Below are positions 1 through 6,913 of a stretch of DNA of 14,940 bases, piece after piece; position 1 is the first letter of the stretch; every line of letters begins with the position of its first letter. This DNA is from JBGPRB01 sp964422155 (GTDB lineage: Bacteria > Chloroflexota > Dehalococcoidia > Dehalococcoidales > RBG-16-60-22). The notes beneath the pieces were generated by a model. The model saw only the letters and a list, made by a program, of their open reading frames with translations, had not been told where the DNA came from and ran no database searches. The translations under genes were made by a program, and so were the position numbers. The stretch lies in NCBI GenBank assembly GCA_964422155.1, contig CAYQZZ010000052.1, forward strand, positions 1 through 14,940, given 5' to 3'.

Positions 1-5
1 CAATA

Positions 6-42
6 AAGGGAGATTGTCCTCCTCGAACTGACAATCTCCCTT
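6..42. terminator. hairpin terminator at left edge
   Basis: A perfect 13-bp inverted repeat: AAGGGAGATTGTC at 6-18 pairs with GACAATCTCCCTT at 30-42 around an 11-nt loop. A short T run follows on the plus strand (46-50), and on the minus strand the hairpin runs into TTTATTG, so it could work in either direction. It could end a gene left of the window, or the leftward ABC operon whose last gene stops at 374. Confidence 0.7.
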
Positions 43-137
43 CACTTTTTGGCTTCTTGTTACCTATATAGGTATGGGGTAAAAGCTACTTTAACTGTCA
101 TTGGTTATACACCAACATGCCATAATAATCTCAATCC

Positions 138-370
138 ATGGCAAATATTGAGTTTGCTGAAGCATATAGATTCGTACAATCTTGAGTGAAGTAAGCACAA
201 TGGAAACTTCGGAAAGACTGGCTAGGACTTGGCCGATAGCCAAATGGCTGGATGACGCCAGATGGAATGCAAGTGCCTCGGGCTCATTAATACCCGGCCC
301 GGTGTTTGCTTCTTTAGCTCCCTCAAGCCAGATATTGGCCCACTGGCTATGCTATATCACTCTTAGTTGA
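138..370 (+). pseudogene. possible decayed gene fragment, unknown family
   Basis: Two overlapping short plus-strand frames read like protein. An ATG at 138 gives MANIEFAEAYRFVQS and then stops at 183-185. The next frame, open from 170, carries a tryptophan- and proline-rich stretch including ARTWPIAKWLDDARW and SSQILAHWLCYIT before a stop at 368-370. Neither has a convincing ribosome binding site. Together they could be one gene with a frameshift near 180 and a lost 3' end. The minus strand is also open over much of this stretch, so chance is possible. I do not recognise the family. Confidence 0.25.
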
Positions 371-373
371 TAA

Positions 374-1267
374 TTAGAGAAAGCCCCTTAACCTGGGGTC
401 AAGGGCATCCCTTAACCCATCGCCCACCAGATTAAAAGCAAACACCACTAGCATGATAGACAAACCGGGAGCAAAGGAAAGTACCGGGTTCGTTAGAAGA
501 TACTTATAGCCATTGCTAACCATGCTGCCCCAGGCTGGCTGCGGCGCACTGATGCCGATGCCCAAAAAACTGAGGCCTGCTTCAGCCAGGATAATATTAC
601 CCAACCCCAGGGTTAAGAGCACTATAACTGGTGCGAAGGAATTCGGCAGAATATGGCCGAAAATAATGCGAATATTGCTGGAGCCCATGGCCCGCTCCGC
701 CATAATATAGTCGTTTTCCCTGATACTGAGTGTCAGACCGTTCACCACCCTGGCGTATACCGGTACCGAAGCGAAGGCCAGGGCGATGATAACATTTTTC
801 ATTCCGCCACCAAGAACAGCTGAGATAAGAAGTGCCAGCATAATCATCGGGAAACACATCAGTGTATCCATAGCCCTCATAATAAACATATTGATAAGAC
901 CGCCAAAATGTCCGGCAAGCAGCCCCAGCGTGATGCCGATAATGGCAGAAGAAAACACGGTCACAAAGCCGACTATCAGCGCTGTCCTGGCGCCGTAGAG
1001 TAGCCGACTCAATGTATCTCTGCCGACATTATCAGTTCCAAGGAGATGAGCTTTACTCGGTTGAGACAGGGAACTGCCAAAGTCTGTTTTAAGGGGGTCA
1101 TAGGGTGCTAGCCAGTTGGCAAAGCCGGCCGCGATAATCATCAGCACCAGTACAACAAGACCGAAGGCGACCATCCCCCGCGCAAAAAATACCCTTAAAA
1201 AGCGGCGAAACTCATTGACGTGGGGTAGGGCTATTGAGAAATTTTCAGCGGCCGCGTTGTTTCCCAT
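374..1267 (-). CDS. DppC-like ABC transporter permease
   Basis: Inner-membrane permease of a dipeptide/oligopeptide/nickel-type ABC importer (BPD_transp_1 fold, with an OppC_N-type leading segment). The sequence shows a first hydrophobic helix (VAFGLVVLVLMIIAAGF), the family LAPYDPLKTDF segment, LLGTDNVGRDTLSRLLYGART, and the EAA-type loop AERAMGSSNIRIIFGHILPN that contacts the ATPase. The C-terminal LSFLGIGISAPQPAWGSM and GLRDALDPRLRG are hallmark OppC/DppC signatures. An ATG at 1288 also exists, but AGGAGG sits 9 nt before the ATG at 1267, so I prefer 1267 (297 aa). That start lies just past the stop of the DppB-like gene (1281-1283), implying coupled translation. It is the last visible gene of the operon; no ATPase follows before the window edge. 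Confidence 0.93.
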   Translation of the reverse strand: MGNNAAAENFSIALPHVNEFRRFLRVFFARGMVAFGLVVLVLMIIAAGFANWLAPYDPLKTDFGSSLSQPSKAHLLGTDNVGRDTLSRLLYGARTALIVGFVTVFSSAIIGITLGLLAGHFGGLINMFIMRAMDTLMCFPMIMLALLISAVLGGGMKNVIIALAFASVPVYARVVNGLTLSIRENDYIMAERAMGSSNIRIIFGHILPNSFAPVIVLLTLGLGNIILAEAGLSFLGIGISAPQPAWGSMVSNGYKYLLTNPVLSFAPGLSIMLVVFAFNLVGDGLRDALDPRLRGFL

Positions 1268-1280
1268 CGTCAAACCCCTC

Positions 1281-2240
1281 CTAGCCATATCGTATTCTCG
1301 GGTCTAACCAGGCATAAGACAAATCAACCACCAAATTGGAAATCAAGATGACAACGGAAATTAGCAAAGTAATGCTTTGAACAACGATATAGTCGCTACT
1401 CAGGATGCTCATCGTTGCTAAAAAGCCGATGCCGGGAATAGCAAACACAGTTTCAACGAGGACATCGCCGCCAAAGATAATACCGACGCCAAATCCAATG
1501 AGTGTAACAACCGGAATGACACTATTTTTAAGGGCATGTTTCAATATCACAATCCGACCGGAAAGACCTTTAGACCAGGCGGTTCGAATGTAGTCCTGCC
1601 GGATAACCTCAAGCATACTTGACCGCATCTGCCGGGCGTTGGCCGCTATGCCGAAAACGGAAATACAAATGACAGGCATAACCAGTTGTCTTATACTCAA
1701 CCCTAAATTGTCAAAAGGCGAAGTATAGCCGGCGATAGGGAGCCAGTGTAATTTAAGGCCAAGAGAATATATCATCAATATCCCCAGCCAGAAAACGGGA
1801 ATTGTCAGACCGATATATGATAATGGCGTCACAACTTTATCCGGCCATTTACCCCGCCATATGGCCGCTATTATTCCCGCTGCGATGCCCAGAATACTAC
1901 TGACTATCAATGCCGGAATACCCAGGTAAAGAGTTACGGGGAAGCGGTCTGCCAAGAGCCTACCTATTCTCTGTTTGTAAATTATCGATTCCCCGAAGTC
2001 ACCATGGAAGATACCCGTTACCCAGTTAAAGTATTGCACCATTAACGGCTTATCCAGCCCGTACTGGACGCGGAGTTGTTCAATCTGGTCAAAGCTCATG
2101 TTTTCCAGATTGCCTGACCGGGCGATGTAGATAATCAATGGGTCGCCAGGCATCAACCGCATAACAAAGAAGACCAGCAGGGTTATCATGACAAGAACGA
2201 TGAGCATCTGTAAGAGCCGCCGAGCTATATACGTTGTCAT
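1281..2240 (-). CDS. DppB-like ABC transporter permease
   Basis: Partner inner-membrane permease of the same peptide-type importer, 319 aa, normal length for DppB/OppB. It starts MTTYIARRLLQMLIVLVMITLLVFFVMRLMPGDP in pattern (first helix followed by the conserved PGDP). It has the Y-G-L-D-K-P-L periplasmic segment, several transmembrane helices, and the ATPase-contact loop with ARQMRSSMLEVIRQDYIRTA followed by AWSKGL. It ends with the family SYAWLDPRIRYG. The ribosome binding site is only moderate (GGAAG, 6 nt before ATG). It lies between the binding-protein gene and the DppC-like gene, 188 bp after the former with a strong hairpin in the gap, which may lower permease expression relative to the binding protein. 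Confidence 0.93.
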   Translation of the reverse strand: MTTYIARRLLQMLIVLVMITLLVFFVMRLMPGDPLIIYIARSGNLENMSFDQIEQLRVQYGLDKPLMVQYFNWVTGIFHGDFGESIIYKQRIGRLLADRFPVTLYLGIPALIVSSILGIAAGIIAAIWRGKWPDKVVTPLSYIGLTIPVFWLGILMIYSLGLKLHWLPIAGYTSPFDNLGLSIRQLVMPVICISVFGIAANARQMRSSMLEVIRQDYIRTAWSKGLSGRIVILKHALKNSVIPVVTLIGFGVGIIFGGDVLVETVFAIPGIGFLATMSILSSDYIVVQSITLLISVVILISNLVVDLSYAWLDPRIRYG

Positions 2241-2350
2241 ATCAACTTCCAGATAGAGTTAAACAGTATCAATAAAAAACCATAAAAACAATACGGTATG
2301 TGATAGCCTGCATCTTTTTTCAAAGAAGGGCTATTGTCTTTCACTCATAT

Positions 2351-2400
2351 CCGGGTGATTCACCCCCGAATTGCCTTTTTAAACGGGGGTGAATCACCGG
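2351..2400 (-). promoter_or_regulatory. strong intercistronic hairpin between binding-protein and permease genes
   Basis: The arm CCGGGTGATTCACCCCCG (2351-2368) pairs with CGGGGGTGAATCACCGG (2384-2400), 17 bp with one bulged base, around a 15-nt loop. It sits in the 188-bp gap within the leftward operon. On the minus strand no T run follows the hairpin (next bases ATATGAGTG), so a stabilising or partial-termination element fits better than a full terminator. Such hairpins commonly keep binding-protein mRNA more abundant than permease mRNA; that role here is inferred. Confidence 0.7.
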
Positions 2401-2428
2401 GTTTATTTTAAGGATTTTTCAGGCTTGT

Positions 2429-4039
2429 CTAATGTTTGTCCATCCAGACCCGATAGATGTGCCTGCCGCCTCCGTAACCACCCTCCTCGGGATGCTTGGA
2501 TTGCACCCAGGCCTGGTTTAGTACGGCGATAGGACGCTGATATACCGGGATAACATTGAGCTGCTGGGCGGCGGCGGTCATGAGTTGCTTAGCGACAGCT
2601 TTACGGGCTTCAGGGTCATAAGTGTGCAGGCCCTTATCCAGCAGAGCAATAACTTCAGGCGGCCAATTATTCAGCACAAAAGGCAGCGACCGGTTAGGCC
2701 CCAGCCAGGCATTGAAGGAAGCGATACAGTACTTGTCATTACCTGCGCCGCTAAAGCCCAGATTCAGGCCATCCCAGCCCTTTCCGAAGAGCGATGGAAA
2801 CCACGCGCCTTCAGTAAGAGGTACCAGCTCCGCATTAATCCCTACAGCCTTTAGATTGGCCTGTACGGCGGCAGCTTCATCCGGCATATTGGCATCGTGT
2901 ACCAGCTTGGTTTGAAAGCCGTTGGGGTAACCCGCTTCGGCAAGTAACTGCTTGGCTTTTGCCGGGTCATAAGGGAAGCCCTTGTAATCCGGGTTATAGC
3001 CGTAAAGGCCCTTATACACCAGTTGATTCAAGGGGTCATAAATGCCTTTCCCGATTGCCTTGGCGATCCCTTCGGTATCGAGGGCATGGGCTATCGCCTG
3101 GCGTATCTTGATATCATTGAAGATTGAGTTGGACTTGACCTCGGGATATAAATACCATTGAAGGGCGTTGACAGGCCGCCCGGAATAATACGCTTTGAAT
3201 CCTCTCTTCGCCATCTCCACGGTAACTGTCGGATCGCTCATCCCTTCCCAGCTATCCGCCTCCCCGGCTTCCATCATGGCTTTAGCGACCAGCGGATCGC
3301 CAACTCGCTTGAAAATTACCTTATCAAGGTAAGGATAACCCTTGTCCTTCTGCCAGTAATCATCAAATCTCTCACATGTGATAGCGACATCACGCTTGAA
3401 ATCAACCACCTTGAATGGCCCCGTAGCTACCGCATGGTCTCGAGCCCATTCTTTACCGTTGGTTTCAATTGCCGTCGGCGAATAGAAATTCGCTGATAAT
3501 ATGGTGTACTTTGTATCGTAAGGATAATCGTTCAGGCTGAATTTGAGCGTGTAATCATCGATAATATCTATTGATATTAGCTTTGGCGCGAGAGAGAACC
3601 TCTTGTTATCTATCGCAAGCTGGTAGTTCCATTTGGCGGCCTTGGCGTTAAAATCCGTGCCGTCATGGAACTTGACACCTTTTCTCAGATGAATGGTTAG
3701 GGTCTTGGCGGCGGTATCTTCATCCCAGGATGTCGCCAGAAAAGGAATAAGGTCCTCAAAGTTGTCAGCGGGTTCGGCAAGGGGTTCGGCCCAGATTGTT
3801 GAAGTGGCACCTTCCTGGGACCCGAACTCCGGCGGATAGCCTACATTTGACGCGAGGATGTTTTCTATTATTGTAAAGGTGCCGCCACGCACCGGTTGCG
3901 GCTCGGCTGGTTTCGTCGGCGCTGGAGCAGGGGCTGGTGCCGGAGCGGGTGCTGGCGCCGGTGTCTCTTTGGCACAGCCGATAATAAGTAATCCACTTAC
4001 GATTATAACCGCGACAAGAATGAATAATATTTTTTTCAT
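2429..4039 (-). CDS. peptide/nickel-type ABC substrate-binding lipoprotein (SBP_bac_5)
   Basis: Extracytoplasmic solute receptor, 536 aa, which delivers its ligand to the two permeases downstream. The N-terminus is a lipoprotein signal: MKK, a hydrophobic stretch, then LLIIGC with Cys22 as the lipidation site. A low-complexity Ala-Pro linker (about seven AP units, residues 27-41) tethers the domain to the membrane. Family 5 signatures follow: TIHLRKGVKFHDGTDF, then YTLKFSLNDYPYD, ATGPFKVVDF, DKVIFKRVGDP and IRQAIAHALDTEGIAKAIGKG. PYDPAKAKQLLAEAGYPNG comes next, and IYRVWMD is near the end. The ligand cannot be read from sequence; peptides, nickel chelates or other organic compounds are possible. 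AAGGAGGT lies 11 nt before the ATG, and a promoter is visible at 4201-4229. Confidence 0.95.
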   Translation of the reverse strand: MKKILFILVAVIIVSGLLIIGCAKETPAPAPAPAPAPAPAPTKPAEPQPVRGGTFTIIENILASNVGYPPEFGSQEGATSTIWAEPLAEPADNFEDLIPFLATSWDEDTAAKTLTIHLRKGVKFHDGTDFNAKAAKWNYQLAIDNKRFSLAPKLISIDIIDDYTLKFSLNDYPYDTKYTILSANFYSPTAIETNGKEWARDHAVATGPFKVVDFKRDVAITCERFDDYWQKDKGYPYLDKVIFKRVGDPLVAKAMMEAGEADSWEGMSDPTVTVEMAKRGFKAYYSGRPVNALQWYLYPEVKSNSIFNDIKIRQAIAHALDTEGIAKAIGKGIYDPLNQLVYKGLYGYNPDYKGFPYDPAKAKQLLAEAGYPNGFQTKLVHDANMPDEAAAVQANLKAVGINAELVPLTEGAWFPSLFGKGWDGLNLGFSGAGNDKYCIASFNAWLGPNRSLPFVLNNWPPEVIALLDKGLHTYDPEARKAVAKQLMTAAAQQLNVIPVYQRPIAVLNQAWVQSKHPEEGGYGGGRHIYRVWMDKH

Positions 4040-4120
4040 TGCCTATTCATACCTCCTTTTTGTATTTAAGGCTGTTGAATTTTGAATGAAATCTTTATTT
4101 TTTTAATTATTTAAAACTTT

Positions 4121-4132
4121 TTCACCTCCTTT
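4121..4132 (-). promoter_or_regulatory. orphan Shine-Dalgarno-like site in the leader of the binding-protein gene
   Basis: On the minus strand this reads AAAGGAGGTGAA, a better Shine-Dalgarno than most in the window. No usable start codon follows at normal spacing, and the nearest frame (GTG AAA AAG TTT TAA) stops at once. It resembles the true binding site about 70 nt downstream (AAAAAGGAGGT, 4051-4061). It may be a relic of a duplicated leader or a ribosome standby site; both are guesses. Confidence 0.4.
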
Positions 4133-4200
4133 GTGTTTCTTTATCCCCGGCTGTATGCTAATAGCTGTTATCAGGCGTAAGGCATAATCCAGATTTTATA

Positions 4201-4229
4201 AATATACTCTGATTATATGTAAAATACAA
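4201..4229 (-). promoter_or_regulatory. sigma70-type promoter for the ABC operon
   Basis: On the minus strand, TTGTAT (4229-4224) and TATATT (4206-4201) are separated by exactly 17 nt. The predicted transcript would begin near 4194 and carry a leader of about 155 nt before the ATG of the binding-protein gene at 4039. A second TATAAT lies inside the spacer. Confidence 0.5.
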
Positions 4230-4364
4230 ATAATATGCCTTCAGACAATCGTGGGTTCACCTAGTGTAGGGTGCCTTTTTGATATTGGTTCGTTTGAGTT
4301 TAAAATTTACCCTAAGGATATGTCAATTACATATTAGCCGAATAAGGTAAAGTAACAACACGCT

Positions 4365-4401
4365 AGATTGTGCAACTTGACTTAACAATCTGCAAGATTG
4401 T
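4365..4401. promoter_or_regulatory. triple AGATTGT/ACAATCT operator-like repeat
   Basis: AGATTGT at 4365-4371 and 4395-4401 are direct copies 30 bp apart. ACAATCT at 4385-4391 is their inverse and forms a perfect 7-bp hairpin (loop GCA) with the second copy. The array lies between the divergent ABC operon and the hydrolase gene, so it may bind a dimeric regulator. No regulator gene is present in the window. Confidence 0.45.
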
Positions 4402-4583
4402 GACTTTGCTTTATATTATTTTGTTACGTAAGCAACCATTGCGATGTCTGTATTTTCATATATGCATCTTACAGGTCTTGATAGAGCGTTGGTGTTGGGA
4501 ATATAATATCACTTACTGTCACACAATGGCCTAGGATATAAACCACCGGCGCCTGAGGCTATACTGACTACGACCTAACAGCT

Positions 4584-4609
4584 GGTATCGCCACTATGGG
4601 CAGGTCATC
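4584..4609 (+). repeat. possible diverged end of the dispersed MITE-like repeat
   Basis: It begins GGTATCG and ends GGGCAGGTCATC, matching the outer parts of the clearer copies at 6587-6612 and 6860-6885 (GGTATCG, about six variable bases, GGGG, then CAGGTCAC). The centre differs, and no opposite terminus is convincing nearby, so this could be chance. Confidence 0.3.
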
Positions 4610-4734
4610 TTGTGAGAAGTATGGCGCCTTGGTGGAATGCTGCTGAGGTCTGGTTAAACAAAACAGGAAAATAACTATTCGAATATATTAATTACACCAA
4701 GAATCAGGAAAATATTAATTTGTCAATAGCCATA

Positions 4735-4781
4735 TTGTGACTTAAGGGTATTGCATAGATGCTGCACCCTTAAGATCACAA
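4735..4781. promoter_or_regulatory. large inverted repeat directly upstream of the hydrolase
   Basis: TTGTGACTTAAGGGT (4735-4749) is mirrored by ACCCTTAAGATCACAA (4766-4781), 15 bp with one extra base in the right arm, around a 16-nt centre. The right arm ends about 4 nt before the GGAG ribosome binding site of the hydrolase. It could be a repressor operator or, in RNA, a hairpin that limits ribosome access. A possible -35 TTGTCA sits at 4720-4725, but no good -10 is visible at 17 nt. Confidence 0.6.
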
Positions 4782-4794
4782 AAAGGAGATGCAG

Positions 4795-6534
4795 ATGTTG
4801 TCAACTGAATCGATAAAGCTGGAAATCAATTTTCCTATGAAGATGAGGGATGGCACTATTCTATATGCTGATGTATGCCGACCAGACAAACCCGGTAAAT
4901 ATCCAGCAATCCTCACCCGCCTGCCTTACAATAAGAACGTCATGTTCCCTACCGGATCTGGTTATATGAACCCCCATAGATATGCCAGAGCCGGCTACGC
5001 CGTGGTTATCCAAGACGTGCGCGGCACAGGTTCCTCCGAAGGGGATGCCTATTTCTGGCACCAGGAATATGAGGATGGCTATGATTCAGTGGAATGGCTG
5101 GCCGCGCAACCATGGTGTGATGGAAATGTGGGTATGTACGGTTACTCTTACTTCGGACATACTCAATTGACAGCCGCAGTAACCCAGCCGCCTCACCTTA
5201 AGGCAATTTGCCCAAGCCAAACGTATTCTGTTCCACATTCTTTCCCTTTTTCCCTCAGGGGTGATAAGCTCAGGTTACAAATACACCCGAGATGGTGCCT
5301 GATGATAACTAATCTTGGGCTGCTCAGAAGTAAGGCGGATTCCAAGGAGAAAAGAGAGCTGACTGATAAACTAATATATCTAGTTGACAATATCAAAGAG
5401 CAATATCGTTTCCTGCCCATGAAAGATGCTCCGGCCACTAAAATGATCGATGAACTCGGTATGATGCCTCTTTACTCCAATATTCTGGCACATAAAGATG
5501 ACGACGAATATTGGAAAAAGCTTGGTGGCCCGCTCCCTCTGGAGAAGGTGGCAGTACCCGCGTTCCATATCGCCGGTTGGTATGATGTCGACACGTTACC
5601 AGGTGTTACGGAGACCTACCAGCGGATCAAAGAAAAAGGTGGCTCGGCACTTGCCAGGCAGAATCAGAAGCTACTCATCGGCCCCTGGGTTCACACAGCG
5701 GATATGTTGAATAAAGTGGGTGAATTGGATTTCGGCATGTCAGCCTCCGGGGCAGTAGTAGATATTGCTGGGATGCACATACGCTGGTTTGATTACTGGC
5801 TAAAAGGAGTGAATAACGGTATACAGGACGAGCCCCCGGTACGCATCTTCGTCATGGGCGATAATGTCTGGAGAAATGAGAACGAGTGGCCTTTAGCCAG
5901 GACAAAGTACACTCGGTATTACTTTCACAGCGACAGCCAGGCTAACAGCCGGTTTGGCAACGGCTTCCTGGATACCAGGCGCCCCGATGAGGAACCATTT
6001 GATAGCTATATCTACGATCCCAGAAACCCCATTCCCAGTCATGAAATGGGAATGGGAGCATACAATCAACAAGAGGTGGAAAGCAGGGCTGATGTATTGG
6101 TATATACCTCAGAGCCTCTAGAAGCCAAGCTTGAAGTTACTGGCCCAGTAGAGGTAAAACTATTTGCGGCCTCATCGGCTGTTGATACCGACTTTACTGG
6201 TAAGCTGGTAGATGTGTGGCCTGATGGAAAAGCCTACAATGTAGCGGAGGGTATCATCAGAGCCGGATATCGCGAGTCAGGTGTTGTAATGAAGCCCCTA
6301 AAGCCGGGCGAGGTTTACGAATATTCTATCAGTCTGGGAGCTACCAGCAACGTATTCAAGATCGGACATCGGATTCGTGTTGAGATTTCCAGTAGTGATT
6401 TCCCCAAGTGGGACCGGAATCTTAATACGGGTCACGCTCTCGGCCAGGATGCTGAAATACAACTGGCCATGCAGACCATCTATCACAACCAACAGTTCCC
6501 ATCCTATATTCTGCTACCTGTAATACCCAGATAA
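4795..6534 (+). CDS. CocE/NonD family alpha/beta hydrolase (peptidase S15-like)
   Basis: Predicted cytoplasmic serine hydrolase of 579 aa with no signal peptide. The N-terminal X-Pro dipeptidyl-peptidase-like alpha/beta domain shows MRDGTILYADVCRP, then VVIQDVRGTGSSEG (oxyanion-side strand), and the nucleophile elbow GYSYFG with Ser118. GWYDVDT gives the likely acid Asp264, and IGPWVH the likely His300. A C-terminal PepX_C-type jelly-roll domain follows from roughly residue 350 (VTGPVEVKLFAASS, DFTGKLVDVWPDG, and IGHRIRVEISSSDFPKWDRN near the end). The family includes cocaine esterase, glutaryl-7-ACA acylase and X-Pro peptidases, so it cleaves an ester or amide, but the substrate is not readable. 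An in-frame ATG at 4789 touches the GGAG site; the ATG at 4795 is spaced properly (6 nt), so I chose it. Confidence 0.93.
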   Translation: MLSTESIKLEINFPMKMRDGTILYADVCRPDKPGKYPAILTRLPYNKNVMFPTGSGYMNPHRYARAGYAVVIQDVRGTGSSEGDAYFWHQEYEDGYDSVEWLAAQPWCDGNVGMYGYSYFGHTQLTAAVTQPPHLKAICPSQTYSVPHSFPFSLRGDKLRLQIHPRWCLMITNLGLLRSKADSKEKRELTDKLIYLVDNIKEQYRFLPMKDAPATKMIDELGMMPLYSNILAHKDDDEYWKKLGGPLPLEKVAVPAFHIAGWYDVDTLPGVTETYQRIKEKGGSALARQNQKLLIGPWVHTADMLNKVGELDFGMSASGAVVDIAGMHIRWFDYWLKGVNNGIQDEPPVRIFVMGDNVWRNENEWPLARTKYTRYYFHSDSQANSRFGNGFLDTRRPDEEPFDSYIYDPRNPIPSHEMGMGAYNQQEVESRADVLVYTSEPLEAKLEVTGPVEVKLFAASSAVDTDFTGKLVDVWPDGKAYNVAEGIIRAGYRESGVVMKPLKPGEVYEYSISLGATSNVFKIGHRIRVEISSSDFPKWDRNLNTGHALGQDAEIQLAMQTIYHNQQFPSYILLPVIPR

Positions 6535-6537
6535 AGG

Positions 6538-6612
6538 TGTCATTTTACATTAATTAGTATGCAAAACTAATTTAGGAAAATTTGCCAGTATCGTTTTCGG
6601 GGAGTAGGTCAC
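6538..6612 (+). repeat. MITE-like element, diverged copy after the hydrolase
   Basis: About 75 bp beginning GTGTC 4 bp after the hydrolase stop and ending GTATCGTTTTCGGGG then AGTAGGTCAC. The right end matches the MITE terminus rebuilt around the IS110 element and the copy at 6860-6885. The centre shares CTAATTT at a similar place with the MITE at 14622-14697. It also contains a 7-bp AT-rich hairpin (AATTAGT 6552-6558 with ACTAATT 6566-6572). Left-end similarity is weak beyond GTGTC. Confidence 0.45.
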
Positions 6613-6649
6613 TTTTATGGGAAAAATATTGGACTCTTAAATTAAATAA

Positions 6650-6771
6650 GGAAGGAATAAGGATCAAATTGAAGCTGAAATCATTACAAAACTACAAAAA
6701 ATGTCTATATTCGTTTCGCGCAGTATTTCAAGGATATCCTTGACCACCTCGAAAAAGAAGTCGTTGAGTGA
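6650..6771 (+). pseudogene. frameshifted ORF relic
   Basis: Two adjoining frames read like one short protein. The first gives KDQIEAEIITKLQKMSIF. Shifting frame near 6709 gives YIRFAQYFKDILDHLEKEVVE and a TGA stop at 6769-6771. No start codon or ribosome binding site supports an intact gene. It lies between two copies of the dispersed repeat, so it may be carried cargo or the tail of an old mobile-element gene. I do not recognise the family. Confidence 0.35.
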
Positions 6772-6823
6772 AGACTATAAATAGTCGTATTATTTGATGA
6801 ATATAGCACCCAAGCTACCAAGT

Positions 6824-6841
6824 GAGATTTCCGTAAATCTC
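6824..6841 (+). terminator. possible weak terminator hairpin
   Basis: GAGATTT (6824-6830) and AAATCTC (6835-6841) form a perfect 7-bp stem with loop CCGT, followed on the plus strand by GTTTT. The AT-rich stem and short T run make it weak. It lies about 290 bp past the hydrolase stop. Confidence 0.3.
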
Positions 6842-6859
6842 GTTTTACCCTCTTCATCT

Positions 6860-6885
6860 GGTATCGTTTTAGGGGGTCAGGTCAC
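6860..6885 (+). repeat. dispersed GGTATCG...GGTCAC repeat, direct copy
   Basis: GGTATCGTTTT, A, GGGGG, then TCAGGTCAC. Five of 26 positions differ from the right end of the copy at 6587-6612, which lies 273 bp upstream in the same orientation. It also matches the MITE terminus split by the IS110 element. It sits 28 bp from the stop codon of the C45-type gene. No opposite terminus is clear, so it may be a half-element. Confidence 0.5.
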
Positions 6886-6913
6886 CATGATAACAGGTGT
6901 TTTCCAGAATTAA

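Larger units (their letters stand above)
4040..4794. other. long divergent intergenic region without a supported gene
   Basis: This 755-bp stretch separates the leftward ABC operon from the rightward hydrolase gene. It holds the ABC promoter and orphan ribosome binding site, the 7-bp triple repeat, a faint copy of the dispersed GGTATCG...GGTCA repeat near 4584-4609, and a large inverted repeat just before the hydrolase. Frames are short and broken; I see no coding sequence. Confidence 0.6.

Noticed and set aside
597..857. Additional frames within the permease genes on either strand
   Set aside because: All lie inside genes with strong domain signatures and show composition of out-of-frame translations.
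3858..4085. Plus-strand frame with Gly-Ala repeats opposite the lipoprotein signal
   Set aside because: It is the antisense image of the Ala-Pro linker and signal peptide of the binding protein; its repeat character is a by-product of that linker.
4365..4401. CRISPR-like array
   Set aside because: Only two direct 7-bp copies and one inverse; there are no repeat units of proper length, no spacers and no cas genes.
4441..4680. Possible mobile-element or intron tail in the long intergenic region
   Set aside because: The GC-richer stretch looks like former coding DNA, but every frame is broken within about 20 codons and no recognisable motif appears.
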